From contig JAVBTA010000006.1 of assembly GCA_031556375.1 (NCBI GenBank), positions 31,052 through 95,051 on the forward strand: a stretch of 64,000 nt of DNA, read 5' to 3'. Below, one piece after another: positions 24,517 to 32,012 of this stretch. A program made the translations under genes and the position numbers. The notes under the pieces were generated by a model. It did not search any database, had not been told where the DNA came from, and saw only the letters and a list, made by a program, of their open reading frames with translations. Source of the DNA: BNXB01 sp031556375 (lineage in GTDB: Bacteria; Bacteroidota; Bacteroidia; Bacteroidales; Azobacteroidaceae). The first letter of the stretch is position 1, and each line of letters opens with the position of its first letter.

Positions 24517-25565
24517 GGTTCAAGTATTTTTATGGATTCTCCGTCTGAAAGCATGGTCACTCCTGCAGTTACAATAAAGTCACCCGGTTTGATACCGGAA
24601 AGGATGACAATGTTCCGATCTCCAGTCAGTTGTCCGGTCTCTACAGGGGTTTTGCTGACGACGGACTTTTCTTTATCAACTTTCCAGGCGTATGAACGAT
24701 TGTTTTCCGGATCGGTATAAATACAAGAAAGCGGTATTGAAATTGTATTTAAGCTATCAGATTTATTTGTCATTTCAATATGGACGTTACAGGCGTAACC
24801 CGGAAGGATCTTTATTTTATCCGGATTGTAGACCGGATCATCTATTTTCAGAATTACCGGGATGCCCGAACCGTCGATAGAAGAAGAGATAATCTCTTTT
24901 ATTTTAGCATTATAGAAAACACCTTTTTGCACATCCAGTTCGATGCTGCATTTGAAATCACTTGCATTATAATGCATATTGGTCTCCGGTAAAGTAAACC
25001 TGAATTGTATTTTTGCCGGGTTGTTTAGTTTTATAATCCTTTCACCAGCAGTTATTTCCTGATGATTCTCTACAAATTTCTTTTCTACGTTCCCTGAAAA
25101 AGGAGCTTTGAGTTTTGTATATTCCAGATCATTTAACGCTTGATTATAAATGGATTTATCGTTTTCAAATCTGGCCTGTGCTATTTCTAAGTCTTGTTTT
25201 GATACGGCATTTTTCTCGTAAAGTCTTTTATATCTTTCCATTTGGGATTGAGACTGTTGATAACTGGCTTTGGTAGCCGAGAGTCTCAGATTATAATCTT
25301 TGGGGTCCAAAGTTCCGACAATTTGTCCGGCTTTCAGGTTTTCTCCTTCCTGGATGTCGAAATTCTGTAACATTCCAGGTATTCGAAAGGTCAGAAAGGC
25401 GTATTCTTCTGCTTCTGCAACACCAGGAAAACTTTTATTTAACAGGGTATTGCCTTTTATTTCCATAATTTTTACAGGACGTGTTATTTTCTCCGGCTTC
25501 TTATCCTTACAGGAGAACAGGATCAATGAAAATACACCTGATAAAAGAAGAATCATTTGTTTCAT
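24513..25565 (-). CDS. RND efflux periplasmic adaptor lipoprotein
   Basis: A 350-residue membrane-fusion protein, first gene of the operon. The lipobox L-I-L-F-S-C puts lipid Cys at about residue 19. The lipoyl half-motifs (Q-E-G-E-N-L-K-A-G-Q-I-V-G-T-L-D-P-K and L-K-A-P-F-S-G-N-V-E-K-K) flank a helical hairpin at about 95-150, followed by beta-barrel and membrane-proximal domains ending G-E-S-I-K-I-L-E-P. It links the pump to the TolC-like channel. No regulator gene is adjacent. The divergent neighbour is the higBA remnant. Confidence 0.92.
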   Translation of the reverse strand: MKQMILLLSGVFSLILFSCKDKKPEKITRPVKIMEIKGNTLLNKSFPGVAEAEEYAFLTFRIPGMLQNFDIQEGENLKAGQIVGTLDPKDYNLRLSATKASYQQSQSQMERYKRLYEKNAVSKQDLEIAQARFENDKSIYNQALNDLEYTKLKAPFSGNVEKKFVENHQEITAGERIIKLNNPAKIQFRFTLPETNMHYNASDFKCSIELDVQKGVFYNAKIKEIISSSIDGSGIPVILKIDDPVYNPDKIKILPGYACNVHIEMTNKSDSLNTISIPLSCIYTDPENNRSYAWKVDKEKSVVSKTPVETGQLTGDRNIVILSGIKPGDFIVTAGVTMLSDGESIKILEP

Positions 25566-25664
25566 AGTAGAAATGTGTATTATTTTTTTATATAACCCAT
25601 ATATTGGAGGATTGGTTTGATAAAATCGTGTATATTTGTATTACAATTAATCAAAACTTGGAAA

Positions 25665-25681
25665 TTTACTGTTTTAGTAAA
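25665..25681 (+). promoter_or_regulatory. Possible HigA operator upstream of higB
   Basis: TTTACT-GTTTT-AGTAAA is a perfect 6-bp inverted repeat. It lies just upstream of a TAACTTTG -7 box at 25690-25697 and 26 bp before the higB ATG, where an antitoxin repressor would be expected to bind. Confidence 0.5.
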
Positions 25682-25706
25682 TTTTTTATTAACTTTGTAC
25701 TTTGAT

Positions 25707-25988
25707 ATGAATATTCAATTCCAAAACCAACAGACCGAAAATTATTTTACGGGAAATTATAAAGGGAAACAACCTTTCTCGGAAGCTATATTGAGATCAT
25801 TCCGGCATTAAGTGAATTTGATGGAAAATGCTCAGGATATCAATCAACTTTCTCAAATAAGAAGTTTAAATGTAGAAAGATACATTGATTGTTGGAGTAT
25901 TCGGATAAACGATCAATACCGGATAGAATTTGATTTTATAAAACCGGATTTTTTATTAATAATTAAAATTTCGAAGCATTATGAATAA
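25707..25988 (+). pseudogene. higB: HigB-like toxin gene with an in-frame stop
   Basis: Read in one frame from ATG 25707, the sequence gives 34 residues (ending S-F-R-H), a TAA at 25809-25811, then 58 residues without interruption to TAA 25986-25988. The total of 93 positions matches HigB length. The second part carries the conserved RelE/HigB elements V-N-L-M-E-N-A-Q-D-I, I-R-S-L, S-I-R-I-N-D-Q-Y-R-I-E-F and the C-terminal K-I-S-K-H-Y-E. The codon at the stop is where HigB homologues commonly carry Lys or Arg, so one base change (AAA or AAG to TAA or TAG) would explain it. No frameshift is needed. A GTG at 25812 and an ATG at 25821 could restart translation of a toxin lacking its first third. 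The end overlaps higA by 8 bp. Confidence 0.8.
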
Positions 25989-26331
25989 TAAAGATTTAAT
26001 TCCAGCAGAAGCAACTCATCCCGGTTATTTAATAAAAGAGGAGATAGAATGTCTGGGTATTAATCAAAAAGAAGCAGCTCAAAAGTTAGGACTGGCTTCA
26101 AACGTTTTAAGTGAATTAATTAATGGAAAAAGAAATATAACACCTGTTCTGGCGCTTAAGTTTGAGTCCTTTTTTGGAATAGATGCTGAATATTGGCTTC
26201 GATTACAAATAAAATTTGAGTTGGATACTTTACGGATAAAGCATAAAAAGGAACTTCAATCTAAAGAAATTCCAAATAAGTTGAGAAATAATATGATTGA
26301 GTTTATTTCAAAAAATGCTGCAGCTCTTTAA
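25981..26331 (+). CDS. higA: HigA-family antitoxin (XRE helix-turn-helix)
   Basis: A 116-residue antitoxin. The N-terminal I-P-A-E-A-T-H-P-G-Y-L-I-K-E-E-I is the HigA signature, followed by the helix-turn-helix at about residues 27-62 (N-Q-K-E-A-A-Q-K-L-G-L-A-S-N-V-L-S-E-L-I-style recognition helix), and D-A-E-Y-W-L-R-L-Q at about 84-92. The tail is basic and helical. It overlaps the end of the broken higB gene by 8 bp, the normal higBA order. It could still act as a repressor, or persist because leaky readthrough or restart yields some toxin. Confidence 0.92.
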   Translation: MNNKDLIPAEATHPGYLIKEEIECLGINQKEAAQKLGLASNVLSELINGKRNITPVLALKFESFFGIDAEYWLRLQIKFELDTLRIKHKKELQSKEIPNKLRNNMIEFISKNAAAL

Positions 26332-26335
26332 TCCT

Positions 26336-27310
26336 ATGTCAAAGAAAACAGCCTTATTGCTTCTGAATACAGGAAGCCCCCAAACATCACATCCTTTTGA
26401 TGTTGCACGTTATCTGTCTGAATTTCTGGGAGATCACCGGATTATTTCTATTCCGTGGCTTTTTCGTAAGATATTAGTCAATTGCATTATAGTTCCAGTC
26501 CGTTGTTTCAGATCTGGTATCCGTTATAAAAAACTGACTGAAATGTTTGACGGGAATTTTCCACTGGTGTATTATGGAGAGAAGGTTGTTCGGATGTTGC
26601 AGCATGTAGCGGGGGATGAAATGACCGTTTTTATAGGTATGCGTTATGGTCGGCCATTTATTGATAAACAAATAGAAATTATTCTAAAAGAGGGGTATGA
26701 ACGACTCATTTTATTACCGGTTTTTCCTCAATATGCATCATCATCTACCGGTTCAGTGTTGGAATGTGCACTAAAATCGGTGACGAAATCTACAATAATC
26801 CCGGAAATTCGCATTATACCAGCGTTTTATGATCATCCTTTGTTTATTAAGGCTTTTGCTGAACGGATAAGACAATCAGGTTATGAGTCTTATGAACAGA
26901 TATTATTTGCATATCATAGTTTGCCGATGAGTCATATAAAAGAAGTTGAGGGTACTGCATATGATTACAAAAAAGCCTGTAGGGAGACTTCAGAATTAAT
27001 AGCTCATGAACTAAACCTGAAAAAAGATTGTTACAATACTTCTTTTCAATCTCAGATGTCATCCAAATGGTTAGGTCCTTTTACGAATGATATGATTGTC
27101 GAAAAGGCAAAAAAAGGAGTTAAGAGTTTGTTGGTTGTGGCTCCATCATTTGTTGCAGATTGTTTGGAGACGACCTTGGAGCTGGGAGTTGAGGCTAAAG
27201 AAGAATTTCTTTCCAATGGTGGAGAAAAATATGCTTTGGTAGAGAGTTTGAATGATAACTCTTTATGGGTGGATTGTTTGAAAGATCTTGTATCGACTAA
27301 ATATAATTAG
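26336..27310 (+). CDS. hemH: Ferrochelatase
   Basis: A protein of 324 residues inserting Fe(II) into protoporphyrin IX to make heme. The ATG at 26336 is used because M-S-K-K-T-A-L-L-L-L-N-T-G-S-P aligns with the family's N-terminal N-x-G-S/T-P. A frame starting at 26297 would run through higA. Family landmarks: Y-A-S-S-S-T-G-S-V near 135-143, catalytic His in F-A-Y-H-S-L-P-M-S (about residue 196), S-F-Q-S-Q-M near 237, and P-S-F-V-A-D-C-L-E-T-T-L-E-L with the conserved Glu. Soluble or peripheral membrane. The gene starts 5 bp after the higA stop. Confidence 0.95.
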   Translation: MSKKTALLLLNTGSPQTSHPFDVARYLSEFLGDHRIISIPWLFRKILVNCIIVPVRCFRSGIRYKKLTEMFDGNFPLVYYGEKVVRMLQHVAGDEMTVFIGMRYGRPFIDKQIEIILKEGYERLILLPVFPQYASSSTGSVLECALKSVTKSTIIPEIRIIPAFYDHPLFIKAFAERIRQSGYESYEQILFAYHSLPMSHIKEVEGTAYDYKKACRETSELIAHELNLKKDCYNTSFQSQMSSKWLGPFTNDMIVEKAKKGVKSLLVVAPSFVADCLETTLELGVEAKEEFLSNGGEKYALVESLNDNSLWVDCLKDLVSTKYN

Positions 27311-27340
27311 TATCTTTACTGCCTTTTAAGATATAATCTC

Positions 27341-28012
27341 ATGGAATTCATTCAGTTTATTATTGACTTTATACTTCATATTGACGTTCATTTAACGGAA
27401 CTGGTTGCTGAATATGGAACCTGGGTATATGCAATCCTGTTTTTAATTATTTTCTGTGAGACCGGTTTGGTTGTTACCCCATTTTTACCGGGAGATTCCC
27501 TTTTGTTTGTAGCAGGAGCTATTGCATCTATCGGTTCGAATCATATAAATGTTCATTTATTAGTTTTATTACTGATCATAGCGGCCATTCTGGGTGATGC
27601 CGTAAATTATATGATAGGGAAGTTTTTCGGTGAAAAATTATTCAGCAATCCTGATTCTAAAATATTTAAGCAGAGTTATTTGCAAAAAACACATGAATTT
27701 TATGAAAAGCATGGAGGCAAAACTATCATTTTGGCTCGTTTTGTTCCGATAGTTCGTACGTTTGCTCCTTTTGTCGCAGGAATGGGAAATATGAGTTATA
27801 AGCATTTTGCCAGTTATAACGTAATCGGGGGAGTTGCATGGGTCTCAATTTTCACGTATGCCGGTTTTTTCTTCGGGGAATTGGAATTTGTCAAAAAGAA
27901 CCTGAGCATTCTTATCTTTGCAATTATATTTATCTCTATTATTCCAGCTGTCGTAGAAATCCTGAGAAATAGAAGAAAAGATAAAAAAGCTTCTCAATCA
28001 TCTTCAAAATAA
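27341..28012 (+). CDS. DedA-family membrane protein
   Basis: A 223-residue integral membrane protein. It has the DedA/SNARE-associated core: E-T-G-L-V-V-T-P-F-L-P-G-D-S-L-L-F-V-A-G at about residues 42-60, where Glu and Asp are needed for function in E. coli homologues, and A-R-F-V-P-I-V-R-T-F-A-P-F-V-A-G at about 130-145 with two key arginines. About five or six helices. Family members are proposed proton-dependent lipid or undecaprenyl-phosphate transporters. A TATCTTTA box lies upstream. It precedes the MATE gene by 3 bp. Confidence 0.93.
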   Translation: MEFIQFIIDFILHIDVHLTELVAEYGTWVYAILFLIIFCETGLVVTPFLPGDSLLFVAGAIASIGSNHINVHLLVLLLIIAAILGDAVNYMIGKFFGEKLFSNPDSKIFKQSYLQKTHEFYEKHGGKTIILARFVPIVRTFAPFVAGMGNMSYKHFASYNVIGGVAWVSIFTYAGFFFGELEFVKKNLSILIFAIIFISIIPAVVEILRNRRKDKKASQSSSK

Positions 28013-28015
28013 GTA

Positions 28016-29359
28016 ATGTCTGTAGGTGTAAAAAATCTCACAGAGGGAGGTATATTCAGTCAGCTGATACGGTTGGCTATGCCTATAATGGCTACCAGCT
28101 TTGTTCAGATGGCTTATAGTCTGACGGATATGGCCTGGGTAGGGCGTTTGGGCAGTCCGGAGGTCGCAGCCGTCGGAGCTGTCGGTATCCTGATTTGGCT
28201 GACTTCATCTTTTGCCCTGCTTCCTAAAATAGGGGCAGAAGTTACTATCGGGCAGTCGATTGGTTCCGGAAGACTAGATGATGCCCGGATTTACGCATCC
28301 CATACAACGACTATTTCGTTGATTATGGGGTTGTTTATAGCATCAGTATTGTTTTTTTTTAATAAATTTATAATCTCTTTTTTCCGTTTGGAACCTGCTA
28401 TATCGGCTATGGCGTGTGATTATTTACGTATTGTATCCACATCTTTACCGACGTTGTTTATGGTCTGGACTTTTTTCGGGGTTTATAATGGTTCCGGACG
28501 AAGTTCTATTCCTTTTTATCTGACAGCAACAGGATTGGTTTGTAATATTTTGCTCGATCCGTTATTTATATTTGTGCTAAAAATGGGAACGAATGGAGCT
28601 GCTATTGCAACCTGGTTGTCTCAGGTTATAGTGTTTTTATTGTTTGTCTGGCAAATGAAGCGTTCGAATGGAATATTGAACCGTTTTTCTTATGTTGTCA
28701 GGCTCCAGAAGGAGTTCGCTATCAGAATAATTAAATTGGGAGCACCTGTGGCCTTGATGAATGTTTTTTTTGCCTCCATTAATCTTTATTTAGCCAGGAT
28801 TGCATCTGTTCAAGGAGGACATATAGGAGTGATGAGTCAGACCACAGGCGGACAGATTGAGGGAATAACCTGGAATACTTCGCAGGGATTTTCGACAGCC
28901 TTAGGCGCATTTGTCGCCCAGAATTATGCTGCAGGGAAGTTCGACCGGATGAAAAAGGCATATCAATATACCTTGTTATTAATGCTTTCACTTGGAGTTG
29001 TAGTGACTTTGGCGTTTATCCTTTTCGGAAAAGATATTTTCGGGATTTTTGTTCCGGAACCGGCGGCTATGCTGGCAGGAGGGGAGTATTTACGTATCGT
29101 GGGATTTTCTCAGATCTTTATGATGCTGGAGCTGACTACTCAGGGGATGTTCAATGGAACAGGCCGAACTGTTCCTCCTGCTCTGATCAGTATTATATTT
29201 AATGCCGCGCGGATACCATTGGCTTTATTCCTGGCTCCGGGAATGGGTGTCGCCGGAGTTTGGTTAGCAATTACTATATCTACGATATTCAAAGGAATAA
29301 TACTTCCGGTATGGTTTTCAATTGTATACAAGCGTATAAAAAAGAGCCGTGTTGGTTGA
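28016..29359 (+). CDS. MATE-family efflux transporter
   Basis: A 447-residue multidrug and toxic-compound extrusion protein with 12 predicted helices in two homologous halves. The first half includes R-L-A-M-P-I-M-A-T-S-F-V-Q-M-A-Y-S and G-R-L-G-S-P-E-V-A-A-V-G-A, and the second half has the matching G-A-P-V-A-L-M-N-V-F-F. Na+ or H+ coupling cannot be decided. The gene follows dedA by 3 bp. Confidence 0.93.
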   Translation: MSVGVKNLTEGGIFSQLIRLAMPIMATSFVQMAYSLTDMAWVGRLGSPEVAAVGAVGILIWLTSSFALLPKIGAEVTIGQSIGSGRLDDARIYASHTTTISLIMGLFIASVLFFFNKFIISFFRLEPAISAMACDYLRIVSTSLPTLFMVWTFFGVYNGSGRSSIPFYLTATGLVCNILLDPLFIFVLKMGTNGAAIATWLSQVIVFLLFVWQMKRSNGILNRFSYVVRLQKEFAIRIIKLGAPVALMNVFFASINLYLARIASVQGGHIGVMSQTTGGQIEGITWNTSQGFSTALGAFVAQNYAAGKFDRMKKAYQYTLLLMLSLGVVVTLAFILFGKDIFGIFVPEPAAMLAGGEYLRIVGFSQIFMMLELTTQGMFNGTGRTVPPALISIIFNAARIPLALFLAPGMGVAGVWLAITISTIFKGIILPVWFSIVYKRIKKSRVG

Positions 29360-29399
29360 AAATGCAGTCAAACCTGATATTTTAAACAAATATTTTACT

Positions 29400-29407
29400 T
29401 ATTTTTG
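29400..29407 (+). promoter_or_regulatory. -7 box of the DUF5606 gene
   Basis: TATTTTTG, a TAnnTTTG match, 30 bp before the ATG at 29438. The -33 part is not clear. Confidence 0.45.
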
Positions 29408-29437
29408 TGACGTAAAATCATTAAAGAAAATACATTT

Positions 29438-29938
29438 ATGTTGAAAGAAATTTTATCTATTTCCGGGAAGCCGGGTTTATTTAAGCTGATCTCACAGGGA
29501 AAGAATATGTTTTTAGCAGAGTCATTGGCAGATAATAAGAGAGTACCTGTGTATCCCCGGGATAAAGTAGTTTCGTTGGGAGATATTGCAATTTATACAG
29601 AGGATGAAGATATTCCTCTTTCTGTAGTTCTTACGAACATTAAAATTAAAGAAAACGAAAATCCGATACAATTCAATTCTAATATTCAACCTTCGGAATT
29701 GCGTGCATATTTTGAAACAGTATTGCCGGAATTTGATAAAGAGAGGGTTTATCCTTCAGACATAAAGAAAATTATGAATTGGTATAACCTTTTGATCAAA
29801 TCAGGAATTACCAATTTCGAAAAGAAAGAAAAAGAAGAGGTCGTAGAAGGAGATACTCTTCCGGTAGATTCGGAAGAAACTCCGGATGAGACTCCAGCAA
29901 AAGCTCCTAAGAAAACAGCTAAAAAAGCAAAGGTTTAA
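29438..29938 (+). CDS. DUF5606 protein with histone-like basic tail
   Basis: A 166-residue cytoplasmic protein. Residues 1-130 match DUF5606, a Bacteroidota family: M-L-K-E-I-L-S-I-S-G-K-P-G-L-F-K-L then D-K-V-V-S-L-G-D-I-A-I-Y and S-D-I-K-K-I-M-N-W-Y. The last 35 residues are acidic and Thr/Pro-rich, then turn into an Ala/Pro/Lys tail (P-A-K-A-P-K-K-T-A-K-K-A-K-V) like histone H1, which could bind nucleic acid. Function unknown. It precedes the small acidic gene by 18 bp. Confidence 0.78.
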   Translation: MLKEILSISGKPGLFKLISQGKNMFLAESLADNKRVPVYPRDKVVSLGDIAIYTEDEDIPLSVVLTNIKIKENENPIQFNSNIQPSELRAYFETVLPEFDKERVYPSDIKKIMNWYNLLIKSGITNFEKKEKEEVVEGDTLPVDSEETPDETPAKAPKKTAKKAKV

Positions 29939-29956
29939 CATTTAATATATACAACT

Positions 29957-30259
29957 ATGAGTATCAATGATTATGACGAAGTTGTAGCCGTCTCTTTTAT
30001 TCAAAATCAGCTTCCTCAGGAATTAAAAGATCGTTTTTCTGAAGATGATTTATATTATTTCCTGGACTTATTGTGTGAATTTTATGAACAAAACGATTAT
30101 CTTGACGAAGATGATGAGGAAAAGGAAGAGCGTGAACTGATTGATTATATTATCAAACAGTCTGCCAAAGATGAGGTGGGTGTATTTACTCAGGAAGAAA
30201 TCCTGATGTTCCTTAGGGCAGAGTCTGCATACACAGATACTTTGGATATAGAGGAATAA
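29957..30259 (+). CDS. Small acidic conserved protein
   Basis: A 100-residue, very acidic cytoplasmic protein with a run of Asp/Glu at about residues 50-63 (D-Y-L-D-E-D-D-E-E-K-E-E-R). It is helical throughout with no motif I recognise. It sits behind the DUF5606 gene in what looks like a two-gene unit. The acidic body and the basic tail of the neighbour might pair electrostatically. That is speculation. Confidence 0.7.
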   Translation: MSINDYDEVVAVSFIQNQLPQELKDRFSEDDLYYFLDLLCEFYEQNDYLDEDDEEKEERELIDYIIKQSAKDEVGVFTQEEILMFLRAESAYTDTLDIEE

Positions 30260-30312
30260 TACTGAACAAGTTAATCGTTTCGGATGTTCTTTTTTTATGT
30301 AAAATACACACC

Positions 30313-30328
30313 TGGTATGTTTTTTGCT
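30313..30328 (+). promoter_or_regulatory. Sigma-54-like promoter upstream of the OmpA lipoprotein
   Basis: TGGTATGTTTTTTGCT matches TGGCACG-N4-TTGCW with the invariant GG (30314-30315) and GC (30326-30327) at the required 10-bp spacing, 49 bp before the ATG. Sigma-54 is known in many Bacteroidota. Whether it acts here is inference. Confidence 0.45.
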
Positions 30329-30376
30329 AATTAGATTCGTGGTTCAGTAACTCATTAAATTTTAAATTTTATAAAA

Positions 30377-31057
30377 ATGAAAAAAGTAAATGTTTTTGCC
30401 GCTTTATTATTATGTGTGGCTATAGTCTTCGGCGGATGTAATGCCAGCAATACAGCTAAAGGTACAGGAATCGGGGCTGGTGGTGGTGCTGCTGTAGGAG
30501 CAGGTATCGGAGCTTTGATTAACGGAGGTAAAGGTGCTGCCTGGGGTGCGGGTATCGGTGCTATTGTCGGTGGTGCTGCAGGTGCATTAATCGGAAATAA
30601 AATGGATAAACAAAAAGCTGAATTGGAAAAAATCCAGGGAGCTCAGGTTGAGTCTGTCAACGATGGTCAAGCTATTAAAGTTACTTTTGAATCAGGAATC
30701 TTGTTTGCCACAAATTCAAGTACATTGAATCAGGCTTCTAAAAATTCTTTGACTCAATTTTCTAATAGCTTGAAAACTAATCCTGATACAAATGTTCAAA
30801 TCTATGGACATACCGATAGTTCCGGAAACGACCAGATCAACGTTCCTTTGTCACAACAACGTGCTCAATCTGTAATGGATTATCTTGTTGGGCAAGGTGT
30901 TAGTGGTGCTCGTATGACTTCTCAGGGGATGGGATCTTCTCAGCCGGTTGCAGATAACTCAACTTCTGCAGGTAAAGCTCAAAACCGTCGTGTAGAAGTG
31001 TATATCACTCCAAATGAAAAGATGATTGAAGAAGCTCAACAAGGGACATTAAAATAA
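30377..31057 (+). CDS. OmpA-family glycine-zipper lipoprotein
   Basis: A 226-residue lipoprotein. The signal peptide has lipobox V-F-G-G-C (Cys at about residue 21). Residues 30-75 form a glycine zipper (G-I-G-A-G-G-G-A-A-V-G-A-G-I-G-A-L and G-A-G-I-G-A-I-V-G-G-A-A-G-A-L-I-G), likely membrane inserting. An OmpA-like peptidoglycan-binding domain fills about 100-215 (I-Y-G-H-T-D-S-S-G-N-D near 143-153 and Q-N-R-R-V-E-V-Y near 201-208). The layout matches YiaD/SlyB-type envelope-stress lipoproteins. It has a sigma-54-like site upstream and a strong terminator after it. Confidence 0.92.
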   Translation: MKKVNVFAALLLCVAIVFGGCNASNTAKGTGIGAGGGAAVGAGIGALINGGKGAAWGAGIGAIVGGAAGALIGNKMDKQKAELEKIQGAQVESVNDGQAIKVTFESGILFATNSSTLNQASKNSLTQFSNSLKTNPDTNVQIYGHTDSSGNDQINVPLSQQRAQSVMDYLVGQGVSGARMTSQGMGSSQPVADNSTSAGKAQNRRVEVYITPNEKMIEEAQQGTLK

Positions 31058-31102
31058 TTACTCTAAATACGATCCTAGATTGTATTTAAGCTGAGGTTCA
31101 CT

Positions 31103-31155
31103 AAACAGAAAGCCCGTCATTTCTCCTTACAATAGAAATGACGGACTTTCTGTTT
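31103..31155 (+). terminator. Rho-independent terminator after the OmpA lipoprotein gene
   Basis: Arms AAACAGAAAG-CCGTCATTTCT and AGAAATGACGG-CTTTCTGTTT are almost perfectly complementary (about 21 bp, one internal mismatch) around a 9-nt loop and are followed by a T-rich stretch. Confidence 0.9.
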
Positions 31156-31292
31156 ATTTATTTTAAATTTATTTCACAATTATAAATTAAACTATTCTAA
31201 AATCTTCAAGTCATAATAACATGAATACAAATTGAAACAGGCCTATTCATAAAATATTCTTTTCAAAGTATCACTATTAAAAAATTAAAGTT

Positions 31293-31847
31293 ATGAAAAG
31301 CAAGGTTATTATTTTGTTTGCAATGTTTGGTTTTGTATCGCTAACAATGTTTGCTCAGAAAGGAAATCCGGAGAGAAACAGGAGTGATAAGATGAAATCC
31401 GTAATGATAGGACGTATCAGTAATCAATTGAATCTTACTCCGGAAGAAGCCGAAAAATTCTGGCCTGTATTCAATGAAATGCAGGCGAAGAGACAGGAAC
31501 TTAGAAAACCGATGAGGGATGAGATGTCCAGTCTGAGGAAATCCAAGGAAAACGGACAACCACCAATGGAGGCCGAATATCAAAAGATGGTTTCGTTAAG
31601 CTTGGATTACAAGGTAAAAGATGCAGAATTAACAAAAACTTATTTCGAAAAATTCGGAAAAATCCTTCCGGCGGAAAAAGTATTCAAACTGGAACGTATA
31701 GGGATGCAAGCCAAAGAGAAAATAGCTCATCGTTTTGATAAAATGAAAGATAAAAAAGATGTTCGTTATAACAAGGATACGAAGAAAGGCAAAAAGCAAG
31801 GCAAAGCAGATGGCGAAAGCAGAAGTTCTGCGGATAAAAAAGGATAA
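31293..31847 (+). CDS. Spy/CpxP-like periplasmic protein with basic tail
   Basis: A 184-residue exported protein. Signal peptide 1-21 (ends T-M-F-A-Q). The mature part is helical with the L-T-P-E-E-A-E-K-F-W-P-V-F motif at about 46-58, similar to LTxxQ/Spy periplasmic chaperones and heavy-metal sensor resistance proteins. The last 45 residues are Lys/Asp-rich and repetitive (K-K-G-K-K-Q-G-K-A-D), probably disordered. It is likely an envelope-stress chaperone or sensor. Upstream is the terminator of the OmpA gene, so it has a separate promoter that I could not place. Confidence 0.72.
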   Translation: MKSKVIILFAMFGFVSLTMFAQKGNPERNRSDKMKSVMIGRISNQLNLTPEEAEKFWPVFNEMQAKRQELRKPMRDEMSSLRKSKENGQPPMEAEYQKMVSLSLDYKVKDAELTKTYFEKFGKILPAEKVFKLERIGMQAKEKIAHRFDKMKDKKDVRYNKDTKKGKKQGKADGESRSSADKKG

Positions 31848-31863
31848 GGATTAAAAAATTTTG

Positions 31864-31871
31864 TATCTTTG
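31864..31871 (+). promoter_or_regulatory. -7 box of proS
   Basis: TATCTTTG, a full TAnnTTTG match, at the start of a 140-nt leader before the proS ATG. The -33 part is not obvious. Confidence 0.55.
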
Positions 31872-31968
31872 CACCCCGAAAACAATGGGTGCGTTATACC
31901 AATGCACCGTCATTCCGATTACAAGGGGGAATCTGCTCAGATCTCTCACGATGTCAGGGATGACGGTG
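31871..31968 (+). repeat. Palindromic element in the proS leader
   Basis: Two stem-loops in tandem. GCACCC (31871-31876) pairs with GGGTGC (31887-31892). CACCGTCATTCC (31905-31916) pairs with GGGATGACGGTG (31957-31968), with a GAATCT/AGATCT-like inner part. The CGTCATTCC...GGGATGACG layout resembles palindromic intergenic repeats seen in many genomes. Confidence 0.7.
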
Positions 31969-32012
31969 GTTGTTTTGTTATTATTTATTTTCTATTAAAC
32001 GGAAAAACAATT

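Noticed and set aside
31869..32012. Extended ProS N-terminus
   Set aside because: The extension reads through a palindromic leader, has no family similarity and contains no domain.
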